From NCBI GenBank assembly GCA_018714345.1, contig DVNO01000031.1:1-35405 (forward strand): 35,405 bases of DNA, given 5' to 3'. Below, one piece after another: positions 28,441-35,405 of this stretch (within the stretch, counting starts at the first letter, position 1; each line of letters opens with the position of its first letter). Made by a program: the position numbers and the translations under genes. This DNA is from Candidatus Enterousia avicola. GTDB lineage: Bacteria; Pseudomonadota; Alphaproteobacteria; Rs-D84. Below the pieces are notes generated by a model. The model was given only the letters and a program-made list of their open reading frames with translations. It was not told the origin of the DNA and ran no database searches.

Positions 28441-29148
28441 ATGTTCAGAACAATTATGTTTAAAATCATATTAGGATTATATTTTATAGTATGGTCACCT
28501 GTACTATTAATAGGCCTTATATCATATAGACTAAATAGATTTTTGGTGCTGACTTGTGCTGGTGGGGTACTGGTACTTGCGCGTCTTATAGCGGGCATAA
28601 AATATGAAATTCATTATCCGCCGGTTGAAGAAAACGGTGTTCCTGTAACACCGAACGAAAACATACGGTTTGACGGCAAAGCTATAATTGCCGCAAAGCA
28701 CATGTCTATTCTAGAGATAGCAATTTTATCGAACTATGTACCTAACTCGTTTTTTATAATAAAGCGCGAATTGTTATGGATACCTATTTATGGTTGGGCA
28801 TTCTGGAGGATGGGCCTGCAACCTGTAAATAGAGCACGCGGTGCAACGAACATGAAAAAGCTGACCCACGCCGTTGCAAAAAAAATAATGGATGGCCAGG
28901 TATTAATAATTTTCCCAGAGGGCACAAGAGTTAAACCTGGACAAAAAGTAAAATTAAAGCGCGGTCTGCTATTTTTGGCCCACGAATTAAAGCTTCCTAT
29001 TCTGCCAGTTGGAACAGATGCAGGCAAATATTGGCCTAAGCATGGAATGATGCACAGTGGCACAGCAAACGTATGGTTTGAACCTATGTTGCCATGTAAC
29101 GCATCCCTGGAAGAAATAAGCGAAGCGATAAATAGACATAGTGCATAA
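28441..29148 (+). CDS. plsC: 1-acyl-sn-glycerol-3-phosphate acyltransferase
   Basis: 235 aa; IIAAKHMSILEIAIL (HX4D-like as HMSILE), IFPEGTRVKPGQKVKLKRGLLFLAHELKLPILPV. Confidence 0.9.
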   Translation: MFRTIMFKIILGLYFIVWSPVLLIGLISYRLNRFLVLTCAGGVLVLARLIAGIKYEIHYPPVEENGVPVTPNENIRFDGKAIIAAKHMSILEIAILSNYVPNSFFIIKRELLWIPIYGWAFWRMGLQPVNRARGATNMKKLTHAVAKKIMDGQVLIIFPEGTRVKPGQKVKLKRGLLFLAHELKLPILPVGTDAGKYWPKHGMMHSGTANVWFEPMLPCNASLEEISEAINRHSA

Positions 29149-29152
29149 AATA

Positions 29153-29185
29153 ATAAAAAATCCCAATCTAGGGATTTTTTATTTA
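29153..29185. terminator. Bidirectional terminator between plsC and the nuclease gene
   Basis: aaaaaatcccaatctagggatttttt. Confidence 0.75.
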
Positions 29186-29598
29186 TTCCCGCACCACGTT
29201 GCTCGACGTCCACCGTCATAGGGCCTGCCAAGCTTCTCTTTTATTAAAATTTCTGCAAGATCTTTTCCATCTGATGTTTTTACGCGCGCATCAATACGTC
29301 CAAGATATTTATCATCTTTTATTTCAGATAACTCTACCACACTACCAACAGGTAAAAGCTGCGCTGTTCTATTTTTAGCCAACAACGCTGTGTCTTTTTC
29401 ATATTGACACAATCCATTAATTTCCGGCGTATCAACCCCCAGTACTCTGACACGAACAGTTATTTGTGTATCGTCTTCCAACAAAACTTTTGCAGCAAAC
29501 GTATCGCCATCTAAAACCCTATCAACGACTGCCCTAACCGCAAAAGCTGGACTAAAGGCAAACACGCATAGAAACAAACAATATAAAAATTTATGCAT
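29179..29598 (-). CDS. Secreted thermonuclease (SNase)-like protein
   Basis: Start taken at MHKFLYCLFLCVFAFSPAFA; VDRVLDGDTFAAKV, RVLGVDTPEINGLCQYE, YLGRIDARV; start codon overlaps the tolB stop. Confidence 0.88.
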   Translation of the reverse strand: MHKFLYCLFLCVFAFSPAFAVRAVVDRVLDGDTFAAKVLLEDDTQITVRVRVLGVDTPEINGLCQYEKDTALLAKNRTAQLLPVGSVVELSEIKDDKYLGRIDARVKTSDGKDLAEILIKEKLGRPYDGGRRATWCGNK

Positions 29599-30917
29599 TA
29601 TGGTAATTTTGGAGACCATGTTGGTTCTACCCCATTGACACCATCTGGCAATTCTATTTCGTAAATATTTTGTCCAGTTATGTCGACACTACGAATATGA
29701 CTCATTCGTTCGATACCATCTATTGCTTTTTCTGTTTCGTAGTAAACCAAACGTCTTGAACCTGGGGCCCAAGAAGGCGCCTCCATATACCAACCTCCCG
29801 CAAGAATTTTTTCATTACGTCCACGTGGATCCATAATACCTATATAAAACGTATCATCCGCCATTTTAGTAAAGGCAATAAACTTTCCATCTGGCGACCA
29901 TGCAGGCGTTGCATACCGCCCTGCTCCATAAGTTATACGCTCTACCGCACCAGTTTCTAAATCCAAAACATAAATTTGCTGTTTTCCACTTCGATCTGAG
30001 TTAAAGGCCATTTTCTTACCGTCCGGCGAATACGATGGACTTGTATTCAACGAATTACCAAACGTCAATTGTTTTAATGACTTAGACTCAATATCATATT
30101 CATAGATGTGCGTTATGCCATTCTTAACCAAAGATAAGGCTATCTTTTTCCCGTCAGGCGAAAAACGAGGTGCAAAATTCATTCCGCCAAATTGTCCCAA
30201 CCTGCGCTGCTCACCCGTCTCTAAATCCAATGTCCAAACCATAGGATCTTCATCACGGAATGATAAGAAAACTATCGTTTGCATATTGGGCGAAAAATGC
30301 GGTGACATAACGAATGTATTTTTGTCCGACAAATAGCGCAATCCATAACCATCTTGGTCCATTATAGCCATTTGTTTTGTTCTGTCATGTACGGGCCCCG
30401 TCTCAGCAATAAATACTATCTGCGTATCAAAATACCCCACCTCGCCTGTCAAACGCTCATAAATGGCATCGGCCATTATATGCGCCAGACGTCGTGCCGA
30501 CTTTTTAGAGGCAACTAAACTTTGTGCTTCTATTTGTTCTTTTGCGTTAACATCCCAAACAAAAAATTCTAAGTTATAACGCCCACCAGATTCCGCTGAT
30601 AATTTCGCCTGAACCAATACCTGAGCCTTAACCGCCGCCCAAAGACTAAAATCTGGCAGCTGTCCCAGCTCTACAAATTCTGGTAACGCATCCCTGGATA
30701 CAATTCTAAACAAACCAGTAGACTTTAAATCAGCATCAACAACATCCCTTATCATCTCAGCATCTTTAGTCGAAACATTACCAACCGTTTCTATCTTTTG
30801 CACAGCCACAGAAATCGGTTCTACAGCCCCTGCTACTATATCTACTTTTAATTCAGCCCGCGCAGGCAATACAAATATAAGTCCTAAAAACAACAGCGCA
30901 AAAAACCTTTTAATCAT
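29598..30917 (-). CDS. tolB: Tol-Pal system protein TolB
   Basis: Start taken at MIKRFFALLFLGLIFVLPARA; beta-propeller repeats GKKIALSLVKNGITHIYEYDIESKSLKQLT, PSYSPDGKKMAFNSDRSGKQQIYVLDL. Confidence 0.96.
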   Translation of the reverse strand: MIKRFFALLFLGLIFVLPARAELKVDIVAGAVEPISVAVQKIETVGNVSTKDAEMIRDVVDADLKSTGLFRIVSRDALPEFVELGQLPDFSLWAAVKAQVLVQAKLSAESGGRYNLEFFVWDVNAKEQIEAQSLVASKKSARRLAHIMADAIYERLTGEVGYFDTQIVFIAETGPVHDRTKQMAIMDQDGYGLRYLSDKNTFVMSPHFSPNMQTIVFLSFRDEDPMVWTLDLETGEQRRLGQFGGMNFAPRFSPDGKKIALSLVKNGITHIYEYDIESKSLKQLTFGNSLNTSPSYSPDGKKMAFNSDRSGKQQIYVLDLETGAVERITYGAGRYATPAWSPDGKFIAFTKMADDTFYIGIMDPRGRNEKILAGGWYMEAPSWAPGSRRLVYYETEKAIDGIERMSHIRSVDITGQNIYEIELPDGVNGVEPTWSPKLP

Positions 30918-31068
30918 ATTTAGTTCCTTTCCAACAATAACATCATTTGATTTTATACGAGTTAGCTTAAAAAAGCAAGAAAACGCAAAGCAAATAACTT
31001 CCAAAACACATCAAAATCGCGTTTCAATTGCGCGCAACACAACTTAATACACAAAAGCCATTACAGCA

Positions 31069-31161
31069 GTAATTACAACCGTATTGATAGCCGCAATTAC
31101 AAATGTATTGACAATTGTCAATACGATGATATAGTCAGTTGTAAGTACGGCAGTATTGCCG
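31069..31161. promoter_or_regulatory. Operator/promoter region of the RHH-DinD cassette
   Basis: Perfect 20-bp palindrome GTATTGACAATTGTCAATAC (31105-31124) containing the -35 TTGACA (31108-31113), -10 TATAGT (31130-31135), 16-nt spacer; upstream boxes aattacaaNNgtattga at 31071 and 31095; CGGCA-GTAT-TGCCG at 31148-31161. Confidence 0.75.
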
Positions 31162-31180
31162 CCTGTATAGGAGTTAGTGT

Positions 31181-31405
31181 ATGCCAAATGTAATGCAGCA
31201 ATTGTTCATTATGAACATCGAAGCTTTGTTGAAAGAGTACGCCGCATATCGCGCCTTTAACAAATCAGACAGCGTAATCAATATGAGAATTCCGCATCAA
31301 ATATTAGAGCGAATAAAAAAGATGGCAGAACAGCAACACGTCCCCTATCAGCTACTAATATCATCTGTTCTTTATTCACTTGTAAGCGCAGAAGAACAAC
31401 AGTAA
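31181..31405 (+). CDS. Small ribbon-helix-helix (CopG/Arc-like) DNA-binding protein, putative autoregulator/antitoxin
   Basis: 74 aa; SVINMRIPHQILERIKKMAEQQHVPYQLLISSVLYSLVSAEE fits RHH strand-helix-helix; AGGAG upstream; palindromic operator upstream. Confidence 0.7.
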   Translation: MPNVMQQLFIMNIEALLKEYAAYRAFNKSDSVINMRIPHQILERIKKMAEQQHVPYQLLISSVLYSLVSAEEQQ

Positions 31406-31422
31406 TAAAAAAGAGATAACAA

Positions 31423-32370
31423 ATGGCAAACAATAAACTGGAACGCACATTTGACTTTCTACAAAAGCACGTTCACTATACCGACGAAGATTATGTTAAT
31501 CATCCAGAGTTTAAAAAAAATGCTGATTTTAAAATCAAGCATACTGAATATTGGTTATTTTCCGATTTATACAACCTGTTTGGTCCACAATACGTCGGCA
31601 CACACGAAAGAATTATAGAGACAACTGGTGCTCAGATAAACTTTCCTCATTACATAAAGCTACCAAAAACAAGTTTATTGGGCACCCCAAAAGCCCCCTC
31701 TTTTCATGTATTTTTTTCTGACCATGTTATGTCAATAATTAATAACTATCATATAAAAGAACAACCCGAACAAAGGATAGACATGGTTGCCGCCCCAGAC
31801 GCAAGACTTAGTCGTTATGCGTGTTGGCGTCTACTAAAACAATGGCCAAATATGATTTTTGCGCAACTATACTTTTTAATGCCAGACGCAACATTTAAAA
31901 ATATTTATGATACGTCTTATAAATTTTCTAGATTATATCAGCGTCAAGAATTAACAAACGCAGAAAAAATAGTCAATGGCATTGCACACAGCCATGGCGC
32001 AAGTTTACACAAGTTTAATCAAGACATGCACAAAATATTCTTCGATTTAAAAAATCTTGGGGAATTCAAAACAAATTACGACATAAAAGGCACAGTATTT
32101 GATTATATGGGTTCGCAATCTTTAATGGCACGTCAACAGGCGTTAAATAATGCTATAAAAAGATATGACTACTCTAACACAAAAACATTTCCCGTATTTA
32201 TGGATATAATAACAAAAGAATTAATCCTTGCGCGTCAGAACATGATAAAGCGCACTGGTCGCGCACCAGAAAACGATTTATCAGATCGAACAATATCTCA
32301 AATACTTGGCGAACTAAAAAAAATGGAAAGATATTTTATAAACGGATATGCTTATCAAAGTTTAAAATAA
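31423..32370 (+). CDS. DinD/BRO-N-like protein
   Basis: 315 aa; EYWLFSDLYNLFG, LSRYACWRLLKQWPNMIFAQLYFLMPD, DIKGTVFDYMGSQSLMARQQALNNAIKR, DRTISQILGELKKM resemble blocks of E. coli DinD recalled by eye; no search run. Confidence 0.65.
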   Translation: MANNKLERTFDFLQKHVHYTDEDYVNHPEFKKNADFKIKHTEYWLFSDLYNLFGPQYVGTHERIIETTGAQINFPHYIKLPKTSLLGTPKAPSFHVFFSDHVMSIINNYHIKEQPEQRIDMVAAPDARLSRYACWRLLKQWPNMIFAQLYFLMPDATFKNIYDTSYKFSRLYQRQELTNAEKIVNGIAHSHGASLHKFNQDMHKIFFDLKNLGEFKTNYDIKGTVFDYMGSQSLMARQQALNNAIKRYDYSNTKTFPVFMDIITKELILARQNMIKRTGRAPENDLSDRTISQILGELKKMERYFINGYAYQSLK

Positions 32371-32374
32371 ACAA

Positions 32375-32406
32375 TAAAAAAGCGACCATTTCGGTCGCTT
32401 TTTTAT
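32375..32406. terminator. Bidirectional terminator
   Basis: aaaaaagcgaccatttcggtcgcttttttat between convergent genes. Confidence 0.85.
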
Positions 32407-32784
32407 TTACCACTGCCGAATAAGGTCTTCACACCCCATCAGGTCCAAACCTGTATTAGAAAACATAAAGAATTGTAACACTACACCGATACCAAACAAA
32501 AGCACAAAACCAACTAACATACCAGTGCCTTTAGTTTTCAAATCTTCCAATTTCATATCAGCAGGTTTACTAATATACCCCCACGCCCATCCAGCAATTA
32601 TAAACGCCGCACCAACAAATGCCAACGTACGCAAAATCTTAAACACCCCGTACATCTGCTTTATCAAACCACAAATCCCACTAGTATCCAAGCCACCACC
32701 AGCTGCATTTGCCGCCAGCGCAGCAGACGCACCTGCAAAGACAATCAATCCTGCAAAACCCAGTTTCTTTAATGTATTTTTCAT
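32407..32784 (-). CDS. VirB2/TrbC pilin-like small membrane protein
   Basis: Start taken at MKNTLKKLGFAGLIVFAGASAALA (signal); then ICGLIKQMYGVFKILRTLAFVGAAFIIAGWAWGYI and GMLVGFVLLFGIGVVLQFF, two TM helices. Confidence 0.6.
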   Translation of the reverse strand: MKNTLKKLGFAGLIVFAGASAALAANAAGGGLDTSGICGLIKQMYGVFKILRTLAFVGAAFIIAGWAWGYISKPADMKLEDLKTKGTGMLVGFVLLFGIGVVLQFFMFSNTGLDLMGCEDLIRQW

Positions 32785-32852
32785 GTAAAACCCCTTTCCT
32801 TTTCTGTTAATTTTATCACAAAAAGAACCTGCTTTCAAGCAACAACAGCATA

Positions 32853-32890
32853 TAAAAAAACGCCGTCCAAAAACAGACAGCGTTTTTTTA
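32853..32890 (-). terminator. Rho-independent terminator
   Basis: Minus strand AAAAAAACGCTGTCTGTTTTTGGACGGCGTTTTTTTA. Confidence 0.65.
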
Positions 32891-32908
32891 TTTTCACCAT
32901 GGAATAAC

Positions 32909-33295
32909 TTACATAGCAGGAACAATTATATATCTGCGCTTCAAAACAGGCTGAGATTTCGCACAAGAATTACAAGAAACCTTTTCTACCTGTGCACATG
33001 CATTACAAGAAACTTCTTGTGCAGCAGGAACTAATATCTGACGATCATGACGTGGTTCCTGACCAAAATTATCCATCGCATACAAATCTTCACAACGTGT
33101 ATTACGATACACTATCTTCTTGCCATTATCTAGCTTTCTAATATCACCAGAAAAATTGCGTCCGTACTCACCCGCGTAATATATGCAGTCTTGACCATCT
33201 TGAGTATATCTTACGCCACCTTTGTAATAATCATAATAAACACCACAACCAGCCAAAGCAGTTAATGCGATAACAGAAACCAAAGTCTTTTTCAT
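32909..33295 (-). CDS. Small lipoprotein with duplicated SCN[AS]CA motif
   Basis: Start taken at MKKTLVSVIALTALAGC (lipobox); VSCNACAQVEKVSCNSCAKSQPVL near the C-terminus. Confidence 0.7.
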   Translation of the reverse strand: MKKTLVSVIALTALAGCGVYYDYYKGGVRYTQDGQDCIYYAGEYGRNFSGDIRKLDNGKKIVYRNTRCEDLYAMDNFGQEPRHDRQILVPAAQEVSCNACAQVEKVSCNSCAKSQPVLKRRYIIVPAM

Positions 33296-33417
33296 AATTT
33301 CGTCCTTAACTTTAAAATCCGCATTCTCTGCAAAGCTCCCCGATTCGTAAGATAATTGTTGCACAAAAAAATACGTTGTCAAGAAAACTGTTTTTTACTG
33401 ATTGATTTAGGACGAAT

Positions 33418-34806
33418 TCAAGACGGGTTATAAGAAATATTACCAATTCCTGTTGGCAAATAGAAACACCCGTTTTTATCACAGAACTTCGTGCCACTTT
33501 GTCCACTAGGCATATAACAATCTTCTATAGAAGACTTAGCTTCTGCACTTGTTGTACCAACCGGACAAGAGTTTTGTTCCGTTTTGCTACAGTAATACCC
33601 AGCTGGGCACTCATCTCCTACAACTGCCACGCTAATACTGGTAACATTCCTGACAAATGGTATATACTTCCCCGCAGCGAATTCCTTGACCCCATCCAAA
33701 CAAAACGACAAATCACCCCACTGATTATTACCAAGCTCACCTTTACGACAGTCATGTGATTTAAAAACATATCCTGTTGCAATCATTTCTCCTGCCTTCC
33801 CCTCTAAGTAACCTATATCTAAAAACGCACACTCATTAGGTTTGTCTGATCCCGAATCATTGGGTGGGGTTGATTTCGAATCATCAAGTTTACAACGTGT
33901 TGTATACTTATTTACTTCACCCAAAGGACCAGATGTAGTAGTCTGATAATAAGTTACATCTATTTCCCCATTTTCCCAACACGCATATAGTTCTGTATCC
34001 TTATTAAAAATATTAAGAGTACGATTCGTACTATTATTATCATTATCATACTCAACCCAGCCATCCTTATTAATAACGATATCAGTACAACTATCATCAG
34101 TCGAATACCCGAGTAATTTCTTAAAAGGATAATATGACGGGTGTCTTAATTGTTCTGCCAAATAATCCTCCCACTTTGTTGCATCTTCTGTGCTAGCAAA
34201 TCCAGTATCACACTTTGCGTATACAGTTTTATCGCTATATGTTATCTCGTGCCCAGGGTAATCAGCATTTAATGTTTCTAACTCTGTATTTTTTCTCAGC
34301 GTAATCTTATAAACAACACCTTCACACATAGTAGCAAAAGCATCCTGTGGCATTTCCTTGCCTTTCCCTTTCAATATGTTTGTCTTGCCTTTATAGCAAT
34401 TGGATGGCTCTACAGAACTACACGCCACGCAACCAGAACTTCCTCCAGCAAAAAAGTATCCCTCAGGACAAGTGATAACCCATGGGCATTCGTCTGTCGT
34501 AAAACCTGTATACTTCTCCCCCAAAATAAAATCTACCTCATAATTTACATTTTCGTCATCCGTGGGAGCTGGGATAGAACACGGGACACAATATTTTTCC
34601 ACTCGATTTCCCGCGCTATTGTCAACATAACCGCGTCCATAATAGCCCTCTGGACATTTTGTACAGCCCAAACCATCGCCTATCTCATAACACCCGTTTG
34701 GACAAACACCATTTACTTTATTGTCACAATTAGCCACCTGAGCAGCAAACAGTGTACTAGCATTAAAAAAAACAACAAAAAAACAAAATAAAGATCCAAC
34801 CCTCAT
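33418..34806 (-). CDS. Exported cysteine-rich repeat protein (GCC2/GCC3/EGF-like and possible InlB B-repeat-like segments)
   Basis: Start taken at MRVGSLFCFFVVFFNASTLFA (signal); CPEGYYGRGYVDNSAGNRVEKYCVPC, CPEGYFFAGGSSGCVAC, CPAGYYCSKTEQNSCPVGTTSAEAKSSIEDC; central FKKLLGYSTDDSCT...TELYACW. Confidence 0.7.
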   Translation of the reverse strand: MRVGSLFCFFVVFFNASTLFAAQVANCDNKVNGVCPNGCYEIGDGLGCTKCPEGYYGRGYVDNSAGNRVEKYCVPCSIPAPTDDENVNYEVDFILGEKYTGFTTDECPWVITCPEGYFFAGGSSGCVACSSVEPSNCYKGKTNILKGKGKEMPQDAFATMCEGVVYKITLRKNTELETLNADYPGHEITYSDKTVYAKCDTGFASTEDATKWEDYLAEQLRHPSYYPFKKLLGYSTDDSCTDIVINKDGWVEYDNDNNSTNRTLNIFNKDTELYACWENGEIDVTYYQTTTSGPLGEVNKYTTRCKLDDSKSTPPNDSGSDKPNECAFLDIGYLEGKAGEMIATGYVFKSHDCRKGELGNNQWGDLSFCLDGVKEFAAGKYIPFVRNVTSISVAVVGDECPAGYYCSKTEQNSCPVGTTSAEAKSSIEDCYMPSGQSGTKFCDKNGCFYLPTGIGNISYNPS

Positions 34807-34871
34807 ACAAAATTCCATATCTCTAAACACACTGATATTTTTACACGTTTTACAAAAACTGTCAACGTATT

Positions 34872-34900
34872 AAAAACCGGTGAAAAACACCGGTTTATTT
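34872..34900 (-). terminator. Rho-independent terminator
   Basis: aaaaaccggtgaaaaacaccggtttatttt. Confidence 0.75.
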
Positions 34901-35382
34901 TATCTATGTTTAGCCTTTGACTCAGGTGCTGTTCTATATTTATTTATAGTCCAACCTTTCGACACATACCAAAGGCTGTCCTCTGGAACTTTGGAAGCCT
35001 CGCCACGTCTAAAATCAAAATCCCCCCTGGCATGTATCTTATCAGAATATAAAAACAATGGCTCTAAACATCTTGTACGCAAATTTTGTATAGCTCCATA
35101 GACAAAATTACCCCAGCCCTCCTTTGGAACCACATATATTGCTTGCACATTAGGGTCGGAATCATAATATTTAACAAGATCACTTACACGAGTATTCCCA
35201 TTTCCATCTATATGCATTAAAAGTGCTACTTCATCTTGATCAAATGTTATTTCAACCTCTCTGGTCAAAGTTATAGGTTCATCATCTTTATTACATCCCG
35301 CCATGAATAAAGATGCACCAGCCAAACCTAGTACAGGTAAAGCCTTTTTTATGTTGTACGGAAATATCTTTTTTAGTTTCAT
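34900..35382 (-). CDS. Uncharacterised lipoprotein
   Basis: 160 aa; lipobox LFMAGC after a hydrophobic leader; no family recognised. Confidence 0.65.
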   Translation of the reverse strand: MKLKKIFPYNIKKALPVLGLAGASLFMAGCNKDDEPITLTREVEITFDQDEVALLMHIDGNGNTRVSDLVKYYDSDPNVQAIYVVPKEGWGNFVYGAIQNLRTRCLEPLFLYSDKIHARGDFDFRRGEASKVPEDSLWYVSKGWTINKYRTAPESKAKHR

Positions 35383-35405
35383 TTGTGTCTCCTATGAAAT
35401 TTATC

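Overview
AT-rich, gene-dense window. Gene content and order (str operon; ftsE-ftsX-ydcF-plsC; rbfA/lepA; acpP/fabF; tolB/pal) suggest a gut-type or host-associated alphaproteobacterial chromosome; this is inference, not a taxonomic assignment. Housekeeping parts: 5' end of tuf, then fusA, rpsG, rpsL (str operon, minus strand, with a consensus-like promoter), mltG, tRNA-Pro(CGG), an acyl-CoA/acyl-ACP synthetase, fabF, acpP, lepA, a GNAT gene, rbfA, a DedA/YqaA membrane protein, pal, ftsE, ftsX, ydcF-like, plsC, a secreted SNase-like nuclease and tolB. Accessory parts, the likely places for undescribed biology: (1) four tandem small paralogues at 11.3-12.9 kb downstream of lepA. They share C-x2-F-x5-C-x4-C and a K-x2-[FY]-W...K C-terminal tail, and are followed by a P4-type integrase homologue that appears to have lost its catalytic residues. 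(2) A same-strand cluster of four exported, modular proteins at 16.4-24.9 kb, built from YadA-head repeats and phage-tail-fibre-like motifs but without a YadA beta-barrel anchor, next to an outer-membrane beta-barrel gene. (3) A two-gene cassette at 31.1-32.4 kb: a small RHH-like regulator with a perfect 20-bp palindrome embedded in its promoter, followed by a DinD/BRO-N-like protein. (4) An orphan VirB2/TrbC-pilin-like gene, two lipoprotein genes and a cysteine-rich eukaryote-like repeat protein at 32.4-35.4 kb. Protein family calls come from reading the translations; no database search was run.
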